From the IMG/VR virus record IMGVR_UViG_3300027759_003243, positions 1-32,501 of that record: a stretch of 32,501 nucleotides of DNA; one strand, 5' to 3'. The notes under the pieces were generated by a model that saw only the letters and a program-made list of their open reading frames with translations, was not told the DNA's origin and searched no databases. The translations under genes were made by a program, and so were the position numbers. Below are positions 11,007 to 19,005 of this stretch, in pieces (the first letter of the stretch is position 1; each line of letters opens with the position of its first letter). Origin of the DNA: a virus.

Positions 11007-11876
11007 TTAAAGTTTATTAATACTATTTATAATACTTTTTAATGAATCTTCTCCTGCAGGGATGGGAACTGACCATTCATTTTTAAAATCACTCAACACT
11101 TCTGGATCTGTTAGATATTGTTTAGTTATTGTTTTCCAATAGTCAACTACTTCTAGTTTAGTGTTTTTGGGGAAAATAATACAATATCCACTAATGTCTA
11201 TCCATTTATTGTATTTCTTACTCATTGCCGGTACGTTGTATTGTGCCAATCCCAATGTAGTTCCTAATACTTTTAACTTACCAGAGGCGATATGTTCTCT
11301 AACTGTAGCCACCGGTAACATTGCGGCATTAATATGATTACCTAGCAAATCATTGACAATTGGACTAGCACCTTTGTAGGGCACTAATATTTGTGAGTTC
11401 TTTGGATTTATATTACTTAATAATTGATCTATCTGTAATTTGTGAGCCGGCGTACCTATACCAAATGATAGTACTGCGTCACTTCTTAGCTGATTTACCA
11501 AATCATCAAAGTCATTAATATTAGTATTTTTGCTAACAACTATTACTTCATCATATCTTCTGGTAGCAGATACATAATCAAAATCAAGTTTGTTGTTTTT
11601 TACTACAAAGGCTAAAGCTGCTATACTAGTAAATCCAATAACTGTTCCATCTTTAGGAGCAGTATTTAAGTATTGACTTCCTATCAATGATTCAGCACCA
11701 ACCTTATAATCAAATACTATATCAATATCAAAATTAGTTTTCACATATTTTTGATAATGTCGCATTGATTGATCCAATCCTCCTCCTGGAGGATAAGTTA
11801 CAACTGCTGTTATGGATGGTGCTGCATTAACTAGTGCAGAGAGGAAAAATAGGGTTATAAAAAGTAAATGTCTCAT
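11007..11876 (-). CDS. TctC-type periplasmic solute-binding protein
   Basis: 289 residues with a clear signal peptide (hydrophobic 4-16, cleavage near VNA-AP at 18). The mature protein has the family pattern of tripartite tricarboxylate transporter receptors: ITAVVTYPPGGGLDQ, GSQYL, PKDGTVIGF, SFGIGTPAHKLQ, VPYKGASPIVNDLLGNHINAAM, GKLKVLGTT. Such receptors bind carboxylates in the periplasm and deliver them to TctAB, neither of which is present here, so it would have to use host membrane parts or serve another purpose. TAAATA is five bases before the ATG (11887-11882). Captured from a bacterium. Confidence 0.88.
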   Translation of the reverse strand: MRHLLFITLFFLSALVNAAPSITAVVTYPPGGGLDQSMRHYQKYVKTNFDIDIVFDYKVGAESLIGSQYLNTAPKDGTVIGFTSIAALAFVVKNNKLDFDYVSATRRYDEVIVVSKNTNINDFDDLVNQLRSDAVLSFGIGTPAHKLQIDQLLSNINPKNSQILVPYKGASPIVNDLLGNHINAAMLPVATVREHIASGKLKVLGTTLGLAQYNVPAMSKKYNKWIDISGYCIIFPKNTKLEVVDYWKTITKQYLTDPEVLSDFKNEWSVPIPAGEDSLKSIINSINKL

Positions 11877-11888
11877 GCTCTTATTTAA

Positions 11889-13019
11889 TTACTCATCCAA
11901 TGTTCTAAAATAAAATACACTGGACGACATAGTTTTAAATCCTGAAATGCCGTCTGATGAAGCTATTTTAAACTCATCAGTAATCATATCCGTTCTCAAC
12001 TTGACATTATCTATATAGATATTTTTTACAGTTTCAAATTCTGAATTTTCAAAGAACCAAAACCACTTGTCTGTTCTATTTGCTTTTGTTGGTTTATCAG
12101 CTTGAAATCTGTTATCCCATGTATCATAGCAAACAGCCTTCGTAACATCATTTTGAAATTGATTAATCATTCCATTACTAGCTGTGTTATTACTTTTCCA
12201 CAAATAGTTTCGTTTATCTTTATTGATGTTGTAATATTCACTTGCTTGATACGCCATCTCAAACGTAAGTAGGGGCATATCAGGTGCCCAATAAAAACAT
12301 TCTGCGTTCTCTGGATCTAGTACCCCTGGCACAACGGGAGATATAGCTAAATCTGAAAAGAACATTCCAACTCTATTGTTATCACCCAACGCTAACAACG
12401 GTTTATCTATACCATATATGTGACCAGTTGTTATACTTTTATCTGCTAATACAAGGTCGCTGTCACTAATGCTTGCTGTTTGTAGCATTGCGCCCGAACG
12501 TATATGTTCTATCTTATCAAACAATGATTCAATATCAATTGATTCAACTTTGCCGACAAAATCCTTTATAGTAATTTTAATATTAGGGTGTACTCTACTA
12601 ACCCAATCCAAGGTAGGTTTAACTGAGTAGTCCCATTCGCTCCAGTAATTCAACGCTGACCGATCAACATTGTTTGGAGAGTATAGATTACCATCCATTA
12701 ATACTTTGGGCCATTTAACACATATCTCATCAAGTTTGATGTTGTTATTTAAAAATGTCATAAGGATGTTATGACTATCTGCGCCGCCCGAATAATTTAA
12801 AATCAAGTATTGATAACTATCTCTTAGTTGTTGGGCACGTTCTTTATACAACATAGATAAAGGAACTTTACCTAATAGTGTTTTGTCAAACTTTTCCCAT
12901 ATTTGATCATGGTAAACAAACTTAACTTTTAAGTTATTTTTGGATGCGTGTAGCATAGCATCGAATTTACGATTGAAAACAGTATCTCCTGCTTTCCATT
13001 GTCCATATTTTTTATACAT
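11889..13019 (-). CDS. PP-loop ATPase, asparagine synthase/N-type pyrophosphatase-like
   Basis: 376 residues. LILNYSGGADSHN (SGGADS at 77-82) is the PP-loop that adenylates a substrate in asparagine synthases, ExsB/QueC and tRNA sulfurtransferases. No glutamine amidotransferase domain and no zinc CxxC of QueC are evident. The C-terminal 200 residues are not recognised. It starts one base after the stop of the upstream oxygenase, so it is probably translationally coupled. With a second PP-loop gene at 17460 it suggests amide or activated-acyl chemistry in the island. Confidence 0.75.
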   Translation of the reverse strand: MYKKYGQWKAGDTVFNRKFDAMLHASKNNLKVKFVYHDQIWEKFDKTLLGKVPLSMLYKERAQQLRDSYQYLILNYSGGADSHNILMTFLNNNIKLDEICVKWPKVLMDGNLYSPNNVDRSALNYWSEWDYSVKPTLDWVSRVHPNIKITIKDFVGKVESIDIESLFDKIEHIRSGAMLQTASISDSDLVLADKSITTGHIYGIDKPLLALGDNNRVGMFFSDLAISPVVPGVLDPENAECFYWAPDMPLLTFEMAYQASEYYNINKDKRNYLWKSNNTASNGMINQFQNDVTKAVCYDTWDNRFQADKPTKANRTDKWFWFFENSEFETVKNIYIDNVKLRTDMITDEFKIASSDGISGFKTMSSSVFYFRTLDE

Positions 13020-13020
13020 G

Positions 13021-13647
13021 TTATAGTAAGTTTATAAAGCTATTTTTAGTTAATGATTCTTTTACGGTTTCAAAATCAGGCCATTTGTCAAATTTTGTTT
13101 GGATTATTATCCTAGGATTAGTTCCATTGCATTTAAAGCTATGGTACACATCGGTGTTTACAATATACACATCACCCTCGGAATTATGTATTTCTTCAAT
13201 GTATTCTACGCTTTCAAAGTCAGCAATGTCAATGTTTCTGGACTGAGCCTCGCCGTCATTTTTTGCTACTACATTACCCATAGCGTTAATTGTATCCTCA
13301 TCATACCATCGTACCCAATCATTTGAGTTACAACTAATAGCGATATTCAACGCTGCCTTACAATGCATTCCATCTTTGTGAATTCTCATTCCGGTACCGG
13401 GTGCTACCACAAATGCTTTTTGTATTGGTCTAGCTTTTTCTGGCCACCATTGAATTTTCAAGTCAGTATTGGTAAAAATTTTCAGAAATTCCTTGTGTAA
13501 GTAATCGTCAAAATGAACCCATTGATAGCTATCATTTATATGCCTTACATTTGGACTATCTTTTTGATTTCGTTGTAAGATTTCATTTTTAAAGAAAGAA
13601 ACAATATCAGCGGGTAGTTTTCCTAAAAAATGATAATTATTGCTCAT
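13021..13647 (-). CDS. Putative Fe(II)/2-oxoglutarate oxygenase
   Basis: 208 residues. PGTGMRIHKDGMHCKAALN supplies H90-x-D92, GDVYIVNTDVYHSF gives H169, and NPRIIIQTKF gives R179, in the order expected for an aspartyl/prolyl hydroxylase-like double-stranded beta-helix. Substrate unknown. It lies first in a coupled run with the PP-loop gene and the TctC-type receptor. A TAAATA box lies about 21 bases upstream. Confidence 0.78.
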   Translation of the reverse strand: MSNNYHFLGKLPADIVSFFKNEILQRNQKDSPNVRHINDSYQWVHFDDYLHKEFLKIFTNTDLKIQWWPEKARPIQKAFVVAPGTGMRIHKDGMHCKAALNIAISCNSNDWVRWYDEDTINAMGNVVAKNDGEAQSRNIDIADFESVEYIEEIHNSEGDVYIVNTDVYHSFKCNGTNPRIIIQTKFDKWPDFETVKESLTKNSFINLL

Positions 13648-13701
13648 AAGGGAACCAATCTAATGAACTATTTAGTAATTTATAAATTCTTGCTAAAAAA
13701 T

Positions 13702-13719
13702 GATAAATAATGATAAATA
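13702..13719 (+). promoter_or_regulatory. Tandem late-type promoter boxes
   Basis: GATAAATA occurs twice ten bases apart (13702-13709 and 13712-13719) upstream of the plus-strand run at 13738. Either could serve as the -10 element of a T4-like late promoter. Confidence 0.5.
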
Positions 13720-13737
13720 GTATTAAAGGAATGCGCT

Positions 13738-14118
13738 ATGGATGATATACAAAAAGAGGTTGTAAGACTGAACAAGCTAATTGTAGGGAACGTCAAAACA
13801 CAGACAGTAGAGGTTCCCACTCAAGTAACCTATGAACGAATGACAAAATGGCCAGAAATAAACGCACCCATTCAGACAATATTACATATACAAGGAACAT
13901 TGGGTTATAACAACTTTGTAGTGGATGATGCTGTGTATAGCGAACTAATTGGATTGAACAACAAATTAATTAGACAATTTAACAAAGCACTAGAAACAGT
14001 GACTGTTGAAGAATTATATCAACCAGAATATCCTTCCATGAAAGAAGGAATTGATCTTTTAACTGAGTTGCGTGAATACTTTGTTGCTAATAATTTAATA
14101 ACATCATACGCCGAGTAA
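13738..14118 (+). CDS. Hypothetical protein, 126 aa
   Basis: AAAGGA lies nine bases before the ATG, following the tandem late boxes. Soluble, acidic, mainly helical in appearance, with a DDAVYSELIGLNNKLIRQFNKAL segment that could form an amphipathic helix. I recognise no domain. It is first in a plus-strand run of three genes; the next two are the MYK-family paralogues, and the following start lies only three bases past its stop. Confidence 0.75.
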   Translation: MDDIQKEVVRLNKLIVGNVKTQTVEVPTQVTYERMTKWPEINAPIQTILHIQGTLGYNNFVVDDAVYSELIGLNNKLIRQFNKALETVTVEELYQPEYPSMKEGIDLLTELREYFVANNLITSYAE

Positions 14119-14121
14119 AAG

Positions 14122-14451
14122 TTGTATAAGCATACGATAATACACACTAGACCAACAACAGAGGTCCCGTTCTTTTGGGAAGTTGAACATTTAGGCATGC
14201 CAAGGCATGAGGCTATAAATAAAAAAATAAAAGAGATTTGGGGTAGTGATGTTGAGCATTTAGAAAGAATTTATTCAGAGGACAGATTGACAGCCACAAC
14301 AACACATGTTTGTGCTAGTAAAGAGTTGTATTATCAACACAAAAAAACTATGAATGCTATAATATGTGAGTTGGGGTGGTGGGAATTTAGGAACAAATAT
14401 AATAAGGATAGAAGCATAATTCGACAAATAGTTGAAGAAGATTTATCATAA
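14122..14451 (+). CDS. Small protein family member 2 (MYKHTI...PFFWEVE)
   Basis: 109 residues, initiated at TTG. The TTG is supported by the paralogues, which begin MYKVT with ATG at the equivalent place, and by the three-base gap to the preceding stop. Shares TRP, PFFWE, YSEDRLTATT, YY, WWEFRNKYN and IIRQIVEE with members 1 and 3. Function unknown. Confidence 0.78.
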   Translation: MYKHTIIHTRPTTEVPFFWEVEHLGMPRHEAINKKIKEIWGSDVEHLERIYSEDRLTATTTHVCASKELYYQHKKTMNAIICELGWWEFRNKYNKDRSIIRQIVEEDLS

Positions 14452-14472
14452 ATAGTTAAAAGGAAATAGAAA

Positions 14473-14790
14473 ATGTACAAAGTAACAGTAGTAAATACTC
14501 GCCCTAATGCGGATATCCCGTTCATTTGGGAAACTGATTTAATAGATTATCCGGCAATAAATGATGCGCTACATGCAGGATTTGGTGATGACGTAACATT
14601 TGAAGCAAAGGTATATTCTGATGATAGACTAGTAGCTACACAGACCTTTTTATCACCTAGCGTAGAAATTTATTATCAAGCAAAGGGTAGAGTAGCAGTT
14701 GATAAGTTATTGATTAACTTTTGGATTGTAAGAGATAACTATAACTTTGATAACAACATATTTCGTCAATCCACTGAAGAAGAAATCTAA
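14473..14790 (+). CDS. Small protein family member 3 (MYKVTVVNTRP...PFIWETDL)
   Basis: 105 residues with AAAGGAA before the ATG and a TAAATA box at its leader. Shares the family pattern, with YSDDRLVATQT, YYQ, VRDNYNFDNNIFRQ and EEE. Adjacent to member 2, so a tandem duplication is likely; member 1 is 4.5 kb away near the SGNH-like gene. Its stop overlaps the convergent TauD-like gene by four bases. Confidence 0.8.
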   Translation: MYKVTVVNTRPNADIPFIWETDLIDYPAINDALHAGFGDDVTFEAKVYSDDRLVATQTFLSPSVEIYYQAKGRVAVDKLLINFWIVRDNYNFDNNIFRQSTEEEI

Positions 14791-15647
14791 ACAAAGTTAA
14801 AAGTTAAACGTTTTAATACACGTCCAAATCCATTAGCAGTACTTGAATCAACTACTGCTGTCCTTTTGTGTACATTGAACCAGTTATCATACACAATAAT
14901 ATCCCCTTCTTCCCAATGATGATCATACAACGTATTGTTCTTACTTTCTATTAAATCATACACTTCATTAATAAATTCAGAAGTTTGCTCCCCGTCCAAT
15001 TGGATTCCGCGTTGTTCAATGTGATGTATCCAAGCAAATGTCTTGGGAGTTCTAAACATACAATTAACAGTGGGAGATTGTTTGAATGTTTTGGGATTAG
15101 TTTTTAAAAATGGCAAGCGTTCAAGTCTAGTATTTGGTCTATACATATCATGCATCCAAACCCAACACTCGCTATAGCGGGCACGTTCTTCTTCGTTAAA
15201 TAAATCCCAGCCCAATTCTAAATTCAACCACGAGGTGATTCCCGACCCGTCATTTGTATTGTTGTACATATACAATAGTCTACCGGGATAACTAGTTGGG
15301 CCGATGTGTGCCATGTCAGCATGATAATCCATATGACGAGCACCAAAGAAGTTATTATTACTCTTAAAGTGACTAACTGGTTTATCAGTTGTTCTATCTG
15401 CTAATGTCCTGTCAAACCCGTTGCTAACTTCAGGTCTACTATAATCGTCTTGGCCCCACACTCTACCAAATTTTTGACCCAAATCATAAAATTCATTATC
15501 GTTGAGTTTTTTACCTAATCCTCTTATAAGAATTAGATTCCTGGATAAAACAAGTTGTTGCCACCACTCAGGTGATTGACACATAGCTTCATCGTGGGTT
15601 ATTCTTACTGTGGTTCCCCATTCAGGATATATAGGTAATAGTTCCAT
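14787..15647 (-). CDS. TauD/TfdA-family 2-oxoglutarate dioxygenase
   Basis: 286 residues, close to the usual family length. H109-x-D111 in HMDYHADM, distal H260 in YDNWFNVHKRT, and an arginine in GRVLKRLTF complete the family signature. The N-terminal SRNLILIRGL segment is also typical. Family members hydroxylate taurine, carnitine-pathway or amino-acid-like substrates; this one's substrate is unknown. The ATG shares its A with the TAA of the desaturase (TAATG), so the two are translationally coupled and may act on related molecules. Confidence 0.88.
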   Translation of the reverse strand: MELLPIYPEWGTTVRITHDEAMCQSPEWWQQLVLSRNLILIRGLGKKLNDNEFYDLGQKFGRVWGQDDYSRPEVSNGFDRTLADRTTDKPVSHFKSNNNFFGARHMDYHADMAHIGPTSYPGRLLYMYNNTNDGSGITSWLNLELGWDLFNEEERARYSECWVWMHDMYRPNTRLERLPFLKTNPKTFKQSPTVNCMFRTPKTFAWIHHIEQRGIQLDGEQTSEFINEVYDLIESKNNTLYDHHWEEGDIIVYDNWFNVHKRTAVVDSSTANGFGRVLKRLTFNFV

Positions 15648-16438
15648 TAATTTTTCAAGAAAGGCAAAAAGAGTTTACAAGGATCATATTCCCACCACTT
15701 GCCACTTATGCTTGAGCCAAAGTCAAAAGACTTGGGATCGTAATGATGATTGTTGTGCCAACCTTGACCCCATGCTAAGTAGGCTAAAAGTATGTTGTTA
15801 TGTGAGTTGTCTTTTGTTTCAAAATTCCTATAGCCAATTTTTAACTTCATATGACCAACTACATTAATCAAGTTTTCTTGTGCTAAACAAATAGCGGTTA
15901 CTAAAAAGAAGCCGGTAAGAGCAAGTTTCCAACTGAATATAGCAACTAATAAAGGAACTCCCCACAATATACGTTGCTGATATTTATGAAACCAAATATG
16001 ATTTGGCTTACGCATCAAGTCTACGGCATACTTAGGATTTACCATTGGGTTTTCTTCCGTCATATGACTAAACCAACCAGCAAACGCATGCCATATTCCA
16101 TGTAACGGACTATGTAAATCTCGTTCGGTGTCTGCGTGTGAGTGGTGATACCCTCGATGTATAGCAGTCCAAAAGATACTACTTCCCTGTCCCGCAAATA
16201 CTGCCAAGAACAATATTATATTTTCTTTCCAAGTAGGTAGAGTGTGTGTTTTATGACTAATAACTCTATGATAGCCTACAGCGATGCCCAGCCCGCCAAC
16301 TAGCACCCACATAATGAATGTCGCTATCAGATAGTATGCTGGAATAATTCCCGCAATTAGCAACCCAATCGTTATCAAACCTAAAAGGGTCATGGGTACA
16401 AAGCTAAACCAAAAGGCTCGTGAAATATTTTTTAACAT
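15647..16438 (-). CDS. Membrane fatty-acid (delta-9 type) desaturase
   Basis: 263 residues with all three histidine boxes: HRVISH (57-62), HRGYHH (94-99) and HNNHH (228-232), plus NVVGH between the second and third boxes. Hydrophobic spans near 10-50, 74-90 and 160-185 fit the di-iron membrane desaturase family that inserts a cis double bond in acyl chains. The full set of ligands implies an active enzyme. It could fluidise the host membrane or make an unsaturated acyl group for the island. Upstream lies a late-type box in the 16445-16465 region. Confidence 0.92.
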   Translation of the reverse strand: MLKNISRAFWFSFVPMTLLGLITIGLLIAGIIPAYYLIATFIMWVLVGGLGIAVGYHRVISHKTHTLPTWKENIILFLAVFAGQGSSIFWTAIHRGYHHSHADTERDLHSPLHGIWHAFAGWFSHMTEENPMVNPKYAVDLMRKPNHIWFHKYQQRILWGVPLLVAIFSWKLALTGFFLVTAICLAQENLINVVGHMKLKIGYRNFETKDNSHNNILLAYLAWGQGWHNNHHYDPKSFDFGSSISGKWWEYDPCKLFLPFLKN

Positions 16439-16458
16439 AATTATCCAATCATATAATT

Positions 16459-17004
16459 TTATTTATCTGATAAACTTACAACATATTGTTTTGTGTAATT
16501 GATAATCTTTGGGCCAATTGGTTTGAATTTTCTATATATGTCAGGCCAATCATTGAACAATCCACCCCGTTTCCCCTGGTCTACTCGTTCAAACCATTTG
16601 TACATACCCAAATTGTATTCATTAAACGAAATCCATACATTTTTATAATGAGTAACTTCTTCTAAAGCAGCAGGCAATATATGCGTAGCAATATAGTATT
16701 TCACTCTATGTTTTGGTAAAATATACATTCGGGTTAGCATCAATGCGGTGTCAGGCTCTAATTGATATTCATTCCAGCCGGCACTACATACGTAAGTTCC
16801 ATCTTCTTCAATTACGTAATACTTACCTTTCCCTTCTTGGTATCTTCCATTTGCTAATATATGAAACAAGTTGCCCGGGTCATCGGCATGATCCGGATGA
16901 TAATTTAGAATATTGGATTCTGTGTCAACCGTAGACAGGCCATGCTTAAGTAAATCAATTACGTAAGTATTGGACAAATCATGTATTGTGTGCAAAGTTA
17001 TCAT
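16459..17004 (-). CDS. Putative GNAT-type acetyltransferase
   Basis: 181 residues. The segment ALMLTRMYILPKHRVKYYIATHILPAAL resembles the GNAT beta4-alpha3 region, followed by a WISFNEYNLGMYKWFER strand-helix as in GNAT motif B; the classic Q/RxxGxG/A is not well preserved. Substrate unknown. The start overlaps the end of the upstream gene by 26 bases, so the two are probably co-translated. Confidence 0.6.
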   Translation of the reverse strand: MITLHTIHDLSNTYVIDLLKHGLSTVDTESNILNYHPDHADDPGNLFHILANGRYQEGKGKYYVIEEDGTYVCSAGWNEYQLEPDTALMLTRMYILPKHRVKYYIATHILPAALEEVTHYKNVWISFNEYNLGMYKWFERVDQGKRGGLFNDWPDIYRKFKPIGPKIINYTKQYVVSLSDK

Positions 17005-17470
17005 TAATTCCTCTATGTTCCTGTTTTAACAAATAGCACCTAACTATAGAATCAAATTCTGATAGATTCCTATTGAATAATAATTCCCAATAATTTGTAA
17101 AATTACATTTAGTTTTGCTTGGTACAAATATTTCATCTACGAAAAAATATCTATCATTAATATAGCTATTCCAAACTGAGTTTTGAGTGCGTAATACATA
17201 AAACTTTAATCTATTATTGTATTCGTTTTGTTTAATTATTTCTGCTAGTATATTCTCATCAAAATTATGAGAGGTTATGTACCAAGACAAATCCTCATCA
17301 CTTTCATAATATGACATAAATGATTTTAATTCGTCATTTTCTAACAACCCATACGAATGAAAATTATTTAGGTCGCTCAAATAGGTGCTGGAAAAGATTT
17401 CATAGTGCGCCGCATTGTCAAATAACTTCTTGACCAATGGTTTATGAGACGGTAATAGTTTAATTATCAT
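16979..17470 (-). CDS. Hypothetical protein, 163 aa
   Basis: Overlaps the PP-loop gene upstream by 11 bases and the GNAT-like gene downstream by 26, so it belongs to the same operon. It begins MIIKLLPSHKPLVKKLFDN, like the first strand and helix of a GNAT fold, and has comparable length, but I see no acetyl-CoA motif. A degenerate or highly diverged GNAT is possible; otherwise unknown. Confidence 0.7.
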   Translation of the reverse strand: MIIKLLPSHKPLVKKLFDNAAHYEIFSSTYLSDLNNFHSYGLLENDELKSFMSYYESDEDLSWYITSHNFDENILAEIIKQNEYNNRLKFYVLRTQNSVWNSYINDRYFFVDEIFVPSKTKCNFTNYWELLFNRNLSEFDSIVRCYLLKQEHRGINDNFAHNT

Positions 17471-18365
17471 TATGCAATTGCCTTTTTAATTCATCTATAT
17501 ATAAACCATCTAAACTATGTTCCAATCTTTTCACATGACTATTTTGTAACTTACGATAAGCCTCTAAGTTCATTCCCATTAAATGTTCATATCCATGCGT
17601 CTTTGTCTTTTTTAATAAGTTTGGCATTAACTTGTTTAATACTTGATTTTTCGTACTTATACTTGATAACTTATAGGGTATCTTGTTATTAATCAAATCT
17701 TGTATAATTGGTTCATCTAAGTAGTACGCTATCATTTCTGGAGTATACGAAAACCATTCATTTACTAATGGTATATTATATTTTAAACCAAATCGCATGG
17801 CACTCGCATCTTCGTTTTCTCTAAAACAATAATACCATTTAAAATTCATTTGTCGTAATAACATTTCTCCGCCCATTATAGCCGGTGCTTGTAGTTTCAA
17901 AATAGTACAATACACAGTAAGATATGCCAATTGTCTACAATGTATATCAGCAGCAAACTCATATGCCTGACCGCTTTTATAGAAGTCAACTACATCAAAA
18001 TCAATTACTTCTAACACAAGATCCAGTTCTGTTGATATACGCTCCGCTAGAAGTAAATCACTAAGATTATAATCGTTTGCAAACTTAATGAACACGATTC
18101 TAGGTTTAACCCCGATATGAGTAAACGCACGTAATACAATTTCACTATCAGTTCCACCACTAAACAATACTACTAAATCTTTACCAAACTCTTTATAGAT
18201 TAAGTCGGCGGTGCGATATTGTTCTTGTAGCCAACTACTAGTTTTATAGTAATCAGTATCTATATTACCCACTTTTACTTTAAATTTATCGTAACAAGTT
18301 TGTCTATATCCATACTGAGTATCATTTATAGAATAGCGTAAATGATTGTTGTGGGTAAAATTCAT
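17460..18365 (-). CDS. PP-loop ATPase, second copy
   Basis: 301 residues. LVVLFSGGTDSEIV (SGGTDS at 69-74) is the adenylate-forming PP-loop; the GGEMLLRQMN segment further on is where asparagine-synthase-like enzymes bind substrate. No amidotransferase domain. About 75 residues shorter than the one at 11889, with little obvious similarity beyond the PP-loop. It heads a minus-strand operon with a GNAT-like gene. A box AATAAATA lies seven bases before the ATG, half of a divergent palindromic element. Confidence 0.75.
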   Translation of the reverse strand: MNFTHNNHLRYSINDTQYGYRQTCYDKFKVKVGNIDTDYYKTSSWLQEQYRTADLIYKEFGKDLVVLFSGGTDSEIVLRAFTHIGVKPRIVFIKFANDYNLSDLLLAERISTELDLVLEVIDFDVVDFYKSGQAYEFAADIHCRQLAYLTVYCTILKLQAPAIMGGEMLLRQMNFKWYYCFRENEDASAMRFGLKYNIPLVNEWFSYTPEMIAYYLDEPIIQDLINNKIPYKLSSISTKNQVLNKLMPNLLKKTKTHGYEHLMGMNLEAYRKLQNSHVKRLEHSLDGLYIDELKRQLHNDN

Positions 18366-18372
18366 ATGTTAT

Positions 18373-18389
18373 TATTTATTTAATAAATA
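18373..18389. promoter_or_regulatory. Palindromic divergent late-type promoter
   Basis: TATTTATT (18373-18380) and AATAAATA (18382-18389) form back-to-back late boxes. The minus copy is seven bases from the PP-loop ATG at 18365 and the plus copy four bases from the oxygenase ATG at 18394. Only 28 bp separate the two start codons, leaving no room for leaders or Shine-Dalgarno sequences. Confidence 0.6.
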
Positions 18390-18393
18390 GTTG

Positions 18394-19005
18394 ATGACTA
18401 CAAAAACAACATGGTATCACAAACGGGCCAATCTTGATCCGGAATTAGTATCTCGTATAACAAAAGAATTACAAGACGCAATTCCAATAATATATCCAGA
18501 ATTTGCCTTAAACAAATATTTGACTAGAGGAAATTTCCACGACAAAATAGACCATGATTTATTCAAAGAATTGTTACCTTCAATGGCAGTGGCATTGAAA
18601 CAAATAGGCATTTATGATATGTGGCAACGAACTGGGCTAGTATCTGCTACTTCGTATCAACCTGTAAAAATACACCGCGATGATATTGAAGGTAGTATTA
18701 ATCCAAAAACAATCGCTTTAAATTTTCCAATATATAATTGTGAAGAATCTATCACTTCGTTTTACGAAATAAAAGAAGGCGTAGAAATCATAGAGACACA
18801 AGAACGTGAAATCTCTAGTGGAAAACCCTGGACTAAGATAGCGGACTCGTGTTTGGAAGAAGTAGATTCTGTAATAATATCTGAACCAACATGGTTAAGA
18901 GTTAATAAATATCACGGTGTAAAATTAAAGTTAGAGAAAACAACTAGGATAGCAGCATCTTTACGCTTTAAGCCTGAGCCACTAGATTATGTAAATTCAT
19001 TGTGA
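18394..19005 (+). CDS. Putative Fe(II)/2-oxoglutarate oxygenase-like protein
   Basis: 203 residues from the ATG (a TTG lies three bases earlier). VKIHRDDIEG gives H94-x-D96, NKYHGVKL a distal H174, and TTRIAASLRF one or two candidate arginines. The strand pattern (ALNFPIYN, SVIISEPTWLRV) matches a double-stranded beta-helix, close to aspartyl hydroxylase-like proteins. Substrate unknown. The only plus-strand gene between 14.8 and 22 kb; its end overlaps the convergent aminotransferase by nine bases. Confidence 0.68.
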   Translation: MTTKTTWYHKRANLDPELVSRITKELQDAIPIIYPEFALNKYLTRGNFHDKIDHDLFKELLPSMAVALKQIGIYDMWQRTGLVSATSYQPVKIHRDDIEGSINPKTIALNFPIYNCEESITSFYEIKEGVEIIETQEREISSGKPWTKIADSCLEEVDSVIISEPTWLRVNKYHGVKLKLEKTTRIAASLRFKPEPLDYVNSL

